Of a stretch of 26,100 nucleotides of DNA, positions 10,160 through 19,828 are shown in pieces. The stretch is from Haplomitrium mnioides (taxonomy: Eukaryota > Marchantiophyta > Haplomitriopsida > Calobryales): NCBI GenBank assembly GCA_049999725.1, contig JBNGIS010018744.1:1-26100 (forward strand), in the 5' to 3' direction. The notes below the pieces were generated by a model. It did not search any database. It was not told the DNA's origin and worked only from the letters and a program-made list of their open reading frames with translations. Each line of letters starts with the position of its first letter. The stretch's first letter is position 1. A program made the translations under genes and the position numbers.

Positions 10160-10496
10160 CTGAAAACAAAACAGAAAATGATTAGGCACTAGTACAAGTG
10201 TTCAAGGTAAGAAAAAAGAGGATGCACTCCAAGCACGCATAGACTCCAATAACCATGCGGGCATGGACTCAAGACTCTATGCGTGCATGGTCTCCCGAGT
10301 CCTAGCGCGTAAGGACTCTCAAGTCCATACGTGCATGGACTCCTAGAGTCTTTGCGCGTCTGACTCCGGGAGTCCATGCGTGCATAGACTCCCAAATCCA
10401 AGCATGCAAGGACCCCGAGACTCCAGACGCGCATGGACATGGGAGTTTCAAGTTAGTAGAAAAGGAAACAAGTGAAAAAAGGTTTTCAAAATTTAC
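10160..10496 (-). repeat. First methyltransferase intron with a second palindromic array
   Basis: A 337-base intron with a GTAAAT donor and a TTTTGTTTTCAG acceptor, whose removal joins EYDK to FTKFLANYVN in frame. About nine units of 24-25 bp fill 10222-10445, for example GAGTCCATGCGTGCATAGAC and GTCCATACGTGCATGGAC. The spacer (TCCCAA or TCCGGG) differs from that of the other intron, so the arrays probably expanded independently. Confidence 0.85.
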
Positions 10497-11034
10497 CTTG
10501 TCATATTCCTTTGCTGCTTGAAGATGTTTGACAAAAATATCCCTCTCCTTACACTTGGAAAAAGAAAATTGTTTGTGATTTGCAATGTAGAGGGTAATTG
10601 CATCTTGTGACTGCACAAATAGCTCAATGCTGGCTTTCTTGCCTTCATGGATCATCTTGATTTGGACCACAAGACCCAAATTGAATTTCTCACCTTCACC
10701 AACAAAAAGGTAAAGATGTTGAGCGGGGTCTTTCAAGGAGTAGTAATTAACAAGCGATTTCCACTCCAATTTTTTAAGCTCTAGAGCTTTGACAACATCC
10801 AAATACTTGTAAGGCTTTGGTTGAGAAAGTCTGGAAACATTTCCTTGAGATGCAATTTTCAAGATGGTAAAAACATGTACAATTGGAGGTGAAAAATCCA
10901 ATGGACAAAAGTGAGCAAAACTCAAAAGGCTGGAAAGGGAAAAATAGCAAGTAAATGCAAAAATAGCGATGACAAGAAAACAATAACCCGAAAGTGAATT
11001 CCCAACAATGGAAAGAAACTTTCCACTGACGCTA

Positions 11035-11042
11035 CTTTTATA
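11035..11042 (-). promoter_or_regulatory. TATA box of the leftward (methyltransferase) gene
   Basis: TATAAAAG on the minus strand, inside GCTATAAAAGTA. It lies about 100 bp upstream of the likely first 3' splice site (CCCTTTCCAG, ending 10930) and 88 bp from the opposing TATA box, so the two genes share a compact divergent promoter. Confidence 0.55.
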
Positions 11043-11130
11043 GCTAAATTTCAAAAATTTCCTTTTCCTGCCAAAAAATGATTCTTGGAGATCTTGACAC
11101 ATAGGTTCGCGTGGTGCAAAAAAAAGTTAA

Positions 11131-11139
11131 TATATAAAG
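11131..11139 (+). promoter_or_regulatory. TATA box of the rightward (DUF7869-like) gene
   Basis: TATATAAAG, 176 bases before the ATG at 11315. This fits a transcript start near 11165 and a 5' leader of about 150 bases. It forms the other half of the divergent promoter. Confidence 0.55.
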
Positions 11140-11314
11140 CATCACTCATTTTTTCTTTCCAATTTCTTTTTTTCATTTTCTTCACAAAAAGTTCCCAATT
11201 TTGTCGTTTTGCAAAAATTTCTTGAAAAACACATCTTTTAGCTAGGCCGTAAGAGGTTCATAATATTTGTTAAAATAGTTTCTTAAAGTACGTGATTTTT
11301 AGTGAGCATTTTCA

Positions 11315-14300
11315 ATGGCTGGAGTTTTGAAAGGAAAGAAGAGATTAGATTTCCAAGATTCATCTTCACAAAAAAATGTTACTTTTGACAAGCAAGTTGA
11401 GATTTGTTCAAACAACAATTATTTGGAGGTAAGCGATGGAGTACCAAAAGCATCAAGTGTGATGGCGAATATATTAGGGAAAAAGATGGCTTCTATTGAA
11501 TCAGATAGCTCTACCCAAAAAGATCAAGAAGGTGAACTCCATGCGCGCATAGGATAATGGACTCAACCTAATGCGCGCATAGGGTTAAGGAGTGAATCCG
11601 CTGCACACATAGGATTAACAACCAAACAACTTGCGCGCAAAGGATCAAAGAGGGAAGCCAGTGCTCGCAGAGAATTAAAGAAACAAACTTCATCCAATAC
11701 AAGATCTTTGTTTCCCTTCAAGCAGTCAAAGTTGAATCTTTCTTCTGAGTATTCCAACATATTAGCAAAAATAGGTTCAACATAGAAATTCCAGACGGTT
11801 CTAGACCTTTATTCGTCCTCATCTGAAGAAGACCTCGATACTCATGATCGAAGTGTGTTTGTTCAAAACACAAAAAGCATACAATCTGTAGACAATTTTA
11901 ATTTTGGAGATGAACCCATGTCCTCGATAGCACCACTCAAACAACAAGTAATTTCATTTCAAGTTACACCTTGCAAAAAGATTGGGACATCTAAAACAAA
12001 CCGAATTCTTTTGGAGGAGTCTTCAATTGACAGTTTGGGAATCGATTCTAGCACTGAGTCTCAATCAATCAACATTTCTTTGGAGTTATCGTCAAGGGCA
12101 CTAATATTTTTACAAAAAACATTTCCTTCTAATCAAGATTCCGTTTTGGAATGGTGTAGTTCTTCCAATCTCCAAGAAGAATCTCATCTCTCTGAATTAT
12201 TTTGCGACATAAAAAATAGTGTTTACAATGATGATCAAGATCTTCATGATGAATTATCTCCTATTGCTAGATTCGTCTATGAACCAAATCGTCCAGCACA
12301 ACATAAAGAATTCTTTGTTTGGGCCAAAACCCAAACGGGTAAACACCTCACGCAAAAATTCTTTACAGAAAGTCCATCATGACGAGAGCTTTGTGAAGAA
12401 AAAGCTCCATCCAATGTCAATTTATAAATTGAAGAGAATTTCTTGTTGTCAAAATAATTGCTTGTTGTTGTGCAAGAGAAATTTTTTGAAAACTGTGAGA
12501 GAAACGTGCTTTCGACAAAGCATGAAGAATCGAGATATCACACTACATTGGGGAATACCAAGAAAAGACTTTGATGTTGACAATCGGTTTACCTTGCTTA
12601 GCAGTACTATTGTATGTAGAAGAGCCCTCAAATTAATATTAGTTGTAAGGAAGGATAGAGTCCAAAGGAAACAAAATCTCACAAACGTAGATCTTAGAGG
12701 CATTTTCGGAAAAAGAGAACTATCTGCAAAAGGAGTTTTAGTGTGTGAGTGGATGGAAATTTTTTTCCAGGGACACTCCAAGAGAATGCTCACTCACAAA
12801 GTTTATAACTTGCCCGATAATTTTACAAAATGGGAAGTTTATGACTACTATGCAACTTATTTGAAAGAGAAAGATCCCCACTATATTCTTAGTTTCTCGG
12901 GTTTTACAAAACATTGGAGAACTCATTTTCCAAATGTAGAAATTCCAAAACGCAATAGATTTGTTGTTTGTAAAACATGCAAATAAATAAAATCTTTGTG
13001 AGAAAAATTTGTCTTCGAGTCCGACAAAGGTAACAAATTTTCTTCTCTTTTGACACCTTTGGTTAATCCATGCTTTTTTTTTTGGACTCAAGGCTTAATT
13101 GTAGAGATGTTATGTTTTCTCAACTTAGAGCCAAGGGATATTTTTTTTGTCAAGTTGAGTTGTGAGAAGAGTGTCTATGCTCACATAGAGTCTGTTGTTT
13201 GAAGTTTCAATTTTAACTTTGTCTGCAGTCAAATAAAGCAAGAAAATGAATCTCATTCTTGGTAGTGTCCTTAACCTTGCAATAAGTTTTGTTATTTTTC
13301 CTTTAAATCAAGAGCTTTTGTAAAAAAAATAGCAAGAATCATTTTTGTTGTTTGCAAATCCTATACGCGCATGAGATTTGTTCTTGTTCTTTTTAAAACC
13401 AGTTGCGACAATAGTCACAACAAGCCATGATGTTGGTAATATTGTATTGGTCATATGCATGCATATGATTAGTTGTTGTCTCCACTCATCTTAAACGCTC
13501 AGAGGATGTGTTCTGGTACCCTTTGTTTGCAAATCTTGTTTTTCTATTTTTTAAATTATTCTTTATTTTAAGTAAAACAGATTTTCTTTTTTTCAAATTA
13601 CCTTAAGTTTAATTTTGATCTTTTACAAAGTTTTTACTTCTACGAATTCAAACATTTGTTTAAAATGACTTTCATGTTTTTAGCTTCTGAGGTTGTGTTT
13701 TGAAGTTACAAGTATTAACATATGTTTTACTGAACTACTTTTATGTCCTTCATGCTTTGTGATAATGCAGTCAAATATAATCGCTAATTGTTTCTTCATC
13801 GTGACCAACAAATGAAAAAAAAGAACAAAACTTGCAAACCATCGAAGAAAATGCTATGTTGATGGTCAAAAGCACTTGAGAATTATCATTGATGGAATGG
13901 ATTAGAAAAAACTTGCTATTCAACACTAGCATTTGCCACCAAAAAACATTGATAAAGATTGTTTGGTGGGTGTGCATGTTGTTGGTGCCTTAATATTCAA
14001 TCATGCTCTTTCTTCAAAGGTCTTCTTAAAGTATGTAAACTTGGGAAGCGATTCTAATTTGATAGTTACTGTGCTCAACAAAATATTATGTGACTTTGAA
14101 GACTCGCTACCTCCAACTTTGTATCTTCAGTTGGACAACACGACATGAGAGAATAAGAATTCTATCCTATTTGGATATCTTAGTCTCCTTATTGCCAAGA
14201 ATGTTTTTTGAAAAATCAAGGTGGGATTTCTCATGGTTGGCCATACTCATGATCAAATCATTCAAATGTTCATCTAATTCTCAAAACGTTCGAAACGTGT

Positions 14301-15684
14301 CAAAGCTTTCACGATTACGAGTCTTGGCGAGGCTCTTCAATTATCCTATAATCCTAAACCTCATGTGACTCTTTTGTTGGAAACTTGGGATTTCAAAATG
14401 CTTTTGCAACAACGTCCCTCTCTAGTTCAAAGAATGCATAATATTATATTTAATCAACAATTCAAGTTCCAATTAAATAATTCCAAGGCAAATATTTGGA
14501 GCAACTAGTTTTCAACAGATGAATTTTGGTTACTTGGAGATGGTATTTGTCAACTCAAGTGCCTACCTGAAGTGGAGAGAGAAATTTTGAGTTCAATGCT
14601 GATTTCTCTCAAGGTATTATTTTAAATCAAACGATCTCAAAAGGAAGAAAGAGAAGTGGATGCCGAGAAAGTGGTATTTTCAATAAGGAGCAACATAAGT
14701 GAGAACTGCTACAAGTTCTTTACAATTTCTGATATTCAATGGTGGAATGACTTTTTTCTTGCCCAACAAGAAATTGCGGCCTACATCCTTGAAAAAAAAA
14801 GATGAGGACTCCAAGTAGAATTTACTTTTCCACCTTCACAACAGTCAAATCTATTGTAATGATTCTCAAAATGGTTATCTAGGTTCTGAGCTTGATGCTC
14901 AACAGATAGAAGAAGATACTCCAAGATAGCAAATACTTTTTACACATCAAGAAATCTATGATGGAGCACCTAAGTCGCGAGAATTGACTCTTTTGCACAA
15001 CACTTGATACGAGCATAAATTTGGAATCTACATGAGATGAAAGGTAGAATGTTTATTTGTGTTGTTGCATCTCTAGATCCAAAGGGCAGACCGTTTTGGG
15101 TTGCCAAAGTTCTAAAAGTTTTGTCATTTGATTAGGAAGATCCCCCAAACCTGAAACAAGTACTTGTTCAATGGTTTGCTTATTAGGATGAGGATACATT
15201 TTCTGGAAAATACTTCCCAGAAAAAATGGCAACAACAAACGGGAAATGCAAATTCAAGCTACATATTGATGTACTTGATGTGACACAAATCACGATTCTG
15301 TCTTTTGATTTTCTTCTTACCGAAAAAAACCAATTGAGGAAAACCACTCTAGCTACCATTAAAGAAAATCTATTTGAGTACGAAAGACAAAAAGCTCTTA
15401 ATCCTGAAATGTTTCAAAGAGATTCAATCTTTTTCATTAACACTCAGACAGATCAAGTAAATCTTGATGAATCTTCTGAAGCTGAATCCGAAGAAGTCGA
15501 TATGAGTGACAAAAGCAATTTTAGAATTTTATTATATATTTTGTATTTTCAAGTATATTGTAATTTAAGATTATTATTTTATAAAGTATGTGAGAATCTT
15601 TTGAAGCAACTGGTTGAATTTTTCTACCTCCTTGAACTTTTTACTGCAAATCATTCCAAGTTGAATGTTATTCTTTGTAAATGA
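11315..15684 (+). pseudogene. DUF7869-like protein, candidate transposase, broken
   Basis: Starts at an ATG in good context (CAATGGCT). A low-complexity N-terminal half (11315-12370) ends in a frameshift. Then comes a Cys segment (CCQNNCLLLC), a VCRRALKL block, and a segment ending YDYYATYL...FSGFTKHWRTHFPNVEIPK...CKTC (to about 12984). An AAG|GTAACA donor at 13028 suggests an intron of about 0.8 kb. The core resumes near 13882 with IIIDGMD, VHVVGAL, LYLQLDNTT.ENKN (D at 14134) and GFLMVGHTHDQI (14221-14259), then a C-terminal PFWVAKVLKV...VLVQWF block (about 15090-15180). This block order matches DUF7869 proteins as I remember them; no search was run. The spaced acidic and His residues suggest an RNase H-like nuclease, hence the transposase reading (inference). 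Stops occur at 11555, 13903, 14146, 14275 and elsewhere, with shifts near 14800 and 15030. The family Asp after GHTHD.I is Ile here. The rightward partner of the methyltransferase gene. Confidence 0.68.
11541..11690 (+). repeat. Five 30-bp in-frame coding repeats based on the same palindrome core
   Basis: Five units of exactly 30 bp start at 11541, 11571, 11601, 11631 and 11661. The first two begin ATGCGCGCATAGG and later ones decay (TGCACACATAGG, TTGCGCGCAAAGG). Because 30 is a multiple of three, they stay in the frame of the gene and give a basic decapeptide repeat of the NARIGLRSES type. A stop (TAA, 11555) interrupts the first unit. Confidence 0.8.
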
Positions 15685-17078
15685 AACCTAAATCTTTACT
15701 TAATATTTTCATTTGCTTTGTAAAATATTTTCTTCTCCAAAATGTAAGTATGTTGTTTCCAACTTTATTGCTTTCTAGAAGAGTTTAAGGTTATTATCTC
15801 GCTGAAGCATCTGCCTAAATTGACTACTTTTTTTGCTTGTAAGTACTTTCATGTATAACTTAAAACCTTTAGCATGCCTTGACTCAGATGTAGAGCTTTG
15901 TGCATGTTTAACTTTAAGATTTCAAAATAGAAATCGAAATCTTTTGCATGCATAGATTTTATTGCGAGAAATAGAATGTTTATAGTCTGTATATTTGGTT
16001 GTAGAAGTGTGAACCTTATGCACGCATAGACTTTGATTTGCAAGTCAAAATGTTGTGCGTGCAAAAACTCTTCTGCGGAAACTAAAACCTAGATTCTTGT
16101 CAATCTTTGTTGTGGAGTGTTCAGATGGTGAGTTCTGATTCCTATCCGCGTACAGACTTTGGGGTGGAGTGTTTTTATGTTGAGCTTGGATTCCTATATG
16201 CACATAGACTTTGGGGTGGAAGTCCAAGCCATCCACAAGTTCTACTTCTCACATACAACCCTCAAGCTTTTTCATACAAAAACTATCGATTACAACTTAG
16301 TTTGTACATAAGTTACAGACTCTTTTGTAGATCTTGAGACCTTGGTTTGGTTGAATCAAGTCTAAAACTTGGAGATGTTTCTTATTTACACTCTTAATTC
16401 AATCTCCCTAGCTACTGCATTTTTTGATTCTGAACTATGATACATTTGTGTACATGCTTCATTGAATTATGAAATATTTTTAAATGTTGAAACCTTTTTT
16501 AAAGTCGATAGTAACTTTTGTGTGCATGGATTTTCAACTATAAGTGAAAGTTCTTTCTTGCTTAAACTTTAAAATAAAGCTCCTTAATCCATGCAATGTT
16601 TCATTTTCTTCGTTTTTGTGTTTACGATTGCAAACTCATTCCCTTGACTTCTAGCCCTCTTGGGTTTTTTCTTTATGTTTTGTAATTTTTTTCCAAAAAA
16701 AATGTTTGAAAGACCACCATGTCTATGCGCGCCTAGAGTTTGTGTAATCAAACATATTTGAAAATAGTTTCTTGTGACTTGTGTTTCAATTTTTGGGCTT
16801 AGAATTGTAATCAATGATAAATGAAAATTTTTGGTAAAAATTTCCTATAATTTTTATACTTTTCATCAAATTTGAGTTTTCTAATATTTTCATAAAACTA
16901 ATAATATTGATTGATTTTGCATAACAAAATTGACTCTTGCTTTATCATGCTTGTTAAAACGACCAAAAACAAACCTCAAAAATCATGTACTTTTTGTTTT
17001 AAAAAATAACCTTGTTTTTTTAATGTTTTTTGAGCTACAAAATCACAATTTTTCCAAAAAAAAAAGTTTCTTTTTTGA
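15685..17078. other. Right subterminal region of copy B with scattered palindromic units
   Basis: AT-rich, without a supported gene. Palindrome-derived units occur at about 15950 (TGCATGCATAGA), 16018 (TATGCACGCATAGAC), 16052 (TGTGCGTGCAAAA), 16145, 16195 (TATGCACATAGAC) and 16723 (CTATGCGCGCCTAGAG). Two of them share a following TTTGGGGTGGAG. They parallel the left subterminal units, as expected of sites bound near both ends. Confidence 0.6.
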
Positions 17079-17111
17079 GTAGTCTGTTTCTGGTTCAAAG
17101 GAATGATTGTT
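17079..17111 (-). repeat. Terminal inverted repeat, right end of copy B (diverged)
   Basis: Outward reading AGTAGTCTGTTTCTGGTTCA continues AAGGAATGATTGTT. The TGGTTCAAAG core and the AGTAG and GTT ends align with the other two termini, but the middle has diverged. The match is clearly weaker than that between 2247-2292 and 7003-7048. Confidence 0.6.
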
Positions 17112-17115
17112 TTGG
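17112..17115. repeat. Candidate target-site duplication, right (TTGG)
   Basis: Pairs with TTGG at 6999-7002. Only four bases, so chance agreement is possible. Confidence 0.4.
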
Positions 17116-17199
17116 ATGATTTCATCTAGGAATTCGACACATGGTGTGATCTGCAAACACAATAGAATGCATTGTTTTTACACTTTTCATGACATGGTA

Positions 17200-18681
17200 A
17201 GCTTTATTTAAGCATCTAGAAGAGCTACCAATATATGACTATCATGAATTATGACGGGTTTATTTGACTAAGATTGAGGATTGGAGACAATATTGGTCAC
17301 CTAATTATGTCTCAATTACTTGTGGTAGAAGGGCAAATGTAATAGTACAAGCATAATATTGTGATATTTATAAGAAAATAGAGATGAGTGAAGGAAGTGG
17401 TAAAAGGTTACTTTTATCGTTGAATTGAGATAAGATTACTTGCATTTGAATAAATTTTTAGAGATTTTAGGGTTGAAATTGGAAGTGACTTCTAAGTGAA
17501 GAAATAGGGATGAAACCTTTTTCTCTTGTATAAATAGAAGGGTCTCATAGCTCCACTTCTCATTTTGGAGTTCCTCTCAAATCACTTGGGTTCTTTGGTT
17601 GCTTGGCTTTTGCTTGTCTTATTGGCATTTGGTTGAAGAACTCTATTAGAGTTTACTATGAGTTCTTACTTGTTTGGATTTGGTCTTTAAGTTCTTTTAC
17701 ATTTATATTAATGCTACGGTTCATTTTGGTAGTGAGTTATATAGAGAATCAAGAGGCGGTGGTTCAAGCAATGCAACAATAGCTTGAACATCTTTCACGT
17801 ATTTTGGAAGTGAGAATTAAAGAAAAGGCAACTTTTTGAGAAGAATATAGTTATCAATAATTTCTAACGGCAAAAGCATATGATGGGATAATGGTTTGTG
17901 GTGCATCTCATAACTTCATATTCAATTATGAGCAACATTTTGAAGCTACAAACATTAGAGAAGATGGTTGATGAATTTTATTTACAAGAAGTCAATTAAA
18001 AAGAGTTGCAAAGATTTGGTGGAGATATCAAATAGAATAAACATAACGTGGATTTGTTGCTCTTATAATTTCTTGGTGTGAATTCAAAGAAGCAGTGATT
18101 TTAAGATTTAGGGTTGTAAATGCTTCAAATGTAGCAAGAGATCGATTGGCCAAATTGAAGAAACTTGGCACAATAAGAAGCTATGTTGCATATTTTCTAG
18201 ATATAATTACGCAAATTTCTAATATAAGAGAAGAAGAAATACTAGACCGTTTTGTTCAAGGATTGAAGCCTCGTACAAGAATGGAAGTTACAATGAGAGA
18301 GGCTACTCAATTAAAAAAGCAATACGTATGGCAAAGTGGCATAACTCATTACTTACTGCTATAGAAGCTAGGTCGCATCCTCAACCATTCAAACATTGTA
18401 CTCAAAACTTTGCAAGTTCTAACGGAATTAAAATTTCCACAAAAATTTGAGGTACTTTGTTCCATCTTGATGGTATGATTAAGAAGAACTCTTGTAGCAT
18501 GTTGGTGGATAGTGAGAGTTATGAAAACTTTATGTCACTACATTTTGCTAAGATAATCAAAGCAAAATTTAGGCCTATTAAGTGGAGTGTTGTGACTATG
18601 GCATGTGAAGTTACTTGCTTCGTCGGTTTCTCCTCATATGACTTTGATGTTGAGTACACATTTAAGATGAGAGGGGAATAG
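17200..18681 (+). mobile_element. Decayed Ty3/gypsy retrotransposon: 5' LTR, gag and protease remains
   Basis: A promoter-like TATAAATA at 17529-17536 suggests an LTR ending near 17725, followed by a poor match to the initiator-tRNA-Met primer site (TGGTA at 17727). Gag remains from about 17745 to 18440 with several stops. Its best part (18095-18364) reads RDRLAKLKKLGTIRSYVAYF and LDRFVQGLKPRTRMEV, typical of the capsid region of plant gypsy elements. From 18457 a retropepsin-like segment reads CSMLVDSESYENFMSLHFAK, where DSG has become DSE. It stops abruptly at 18681, where the LTR of the minus-strand element begins, suggesting that element inserted here. The LTR limits are approximate. Confidence 0.65.
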
Positions 18682-18683
18682 AA

Positions 18684-19750
18684 GTAAGATTGCACACATC
18701 AAAACCCAACAATTCCTATAGAATGTATATAAAAGAAGTACTCAATACAAAATCTCTTGCCCAATATCAAACTCTTTACTCCAAAAATTTCTCAACACTC
18801 TCATGCTCTCATCCTTTCTCACTCTCCACAACTCTTCACTCTATTGGAAACCCCTCCTCAAGTGCTTGACCTCTAATTAGTCTTCTTAGCAACTCCTCCA
18901 AGAGCTTCTCCCATGGTCTCTCCAAGAATGAACTCCCCAAGTGTGAAAATGAAAGTCTAAGCTCAAGCCACCCCAAGTCCCCTTTGCTCTCTCTTCTCCC
19001 TCCTTATATACTAGTCTAGCTAATTACTACTAGTAAAACCTAGAGATTTTTTAACCCTAGGTAAAAGATAGCATTTCAATTTTAAATTCTAAAGCATCTC
19101 CTAAAGTATCTACTAAAGTATCTTTGCCTTTTCTCAAGAAGCTTCTCATTTAGAGCTTTTCTCAAAAGTAGTTCTAAAGTAACTTTTTCCTACTTTTTCA
19201 AGAAGAAGCTTCTCATTTGGAGTTTTCTTTAACCAAACATGTGACCTAATTAGCTATTCCCTTTTATTTGTACCAAACTACAAAAGCTACATTTATATTT
19301 CGAGATTCCCTCAAAGAGCAAGTCAAAGATTAAAGTAGTTTTTCTTGTCTTTTTTACTTTTTAGTCTTTTTAGAAGAATCTATCTAAAATCCTTAACTGA
19401 TCCAAATTTCCTGGACTATACCTTTTTGATAAAGCTTATTAAATAAGCTTTCTACCCATATAATAATATTTTTGTTTTCTCTTATTAAAATACTCTCTGT
19501 TTTGACTTTTCTGTAGAGTTCTATTTTACCTTTGACCGGTTATAACTCCCGGTTTATAAGAGATTTTTCACTTCTGTAAATTTCCTTTAATGACATTGGA
19601 CATAAATTATTTACTTATGAAATATCAGCTCTAGCATGCATGTTATAAGAAAAAAATTAAGTCTGTACAAATTTTGCTAAAAATAAAAAAAAACCATATT
19701 TCCTCCAATGTCTTTGAAATCCTCCATATCCTTCCTCTAAATACCCCAAC
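18684..19750 (-). repeat. 3' LTR of the minus-strand gypsy element (limits approximate)
   Basis: A roughly 1-kb noncoding stretch follows the end of pol. It contains TATATAAG on the minus strand (19003-19010), then a G/A-rich leader on that strand, and ends near TGTGTGCA at about 18688, next to the broken plus-strand gypsy. The U3 side begins somewhere below 19828 after purine-rich tracts. No second LTR is available to fix the borders. Confidence 0.55.
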
Positions 19751-19828
19751 TACTATGCCATGAATTTCAAACATAGAAGAAGCCATGTTTTTGCCTCATG
19801 CCTTCACATTTTATCCCTTCCTAAGGTT

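Larger units (their letters stand above)
7845..11102 (-). pseudogene. Methyltransferase-family gene of copy B, multi-exon, catalytic part deleted
   Basis: A minus-strand gene in at least three exons. Exon 1 ends at 10497 (GACAAG|GTAAAT). Exon 2 runs 10159 to 8691 between a TTTTCAG acceptor and a TTTTG|GTAAGT donor. Exon 3 starts at 8095 and aligns with the exon at 164 of copy A (GDKTFKCQLAKKL versus GDKSFKRQLAQKL, and QKAREWK.RQQS). Both introns are phase 0 and filled with palindromic repeats. Exon 2 holds a Pro/Ser/Glu-rich linker (EEEPAPSESL, near 9.8 kb) and a well-conserved-looking segment (DPKCGLKDKSEFDIRNLDKY) with no domain I recognise. Exon 2 has about eight in-frame stops and a frameshift in an A-run near 9340; exon 3 has nonsense changes and a shift. 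After RDENED (about 7860) the frame ends, so motifs IV and I seen in copy A are absent: an internal deletion. The ATG at 11102 lies upstream of the TATA box at 11035, so the original start was probably near 10929 and is lost or unclear. Confidence 0.7.
7003..17111. mobile_element. Copy B: DNA element with divergent methyltransferase and DUF7869-like genes
   Basis: A unit of about 10.1 kb bounded by related inverted termini, with a possible TTGG duplication on each side. Inside, a methyltransferase-family gene runs leftward (about 11.0 to 7.85 kb) and a DUF7869-like gene runs rightward (11315 to about 15.5 kb) from promoters less than 100 bp apart. Palindromic CATGCGCGCATG-type repeats occur in introns, in one coding region and in both subterminal zones, but not outside the termini. 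Both genes are inactivated. The arrangement suggests a cut-and-paste transposon that has taken up a DNA methyltransferase. Assigning the DUF7869-like protein as transposase is inference. No reverse transcriptase or LTR is present within it. Confidence 0.7.

Noticed and set aside
12449-13091. Minus-strand open frames opposite the DUF7869-like gene
   Set aside because: They mirror the coding region on the plus strand and have no recognisable motif.
14090-14368. Open frame overlapping the DUF7869-like core
   Set aside because: It is in a different register from the motifs LDNT, ENKN and GHTHD and shows no family pattern.
18726-18735. TATATAAAAG on the plus strand as a promoter
   Set aside because: It lies in the U5/R side of the minus-strand gypsy LTR, with no plus-strand gene after it.
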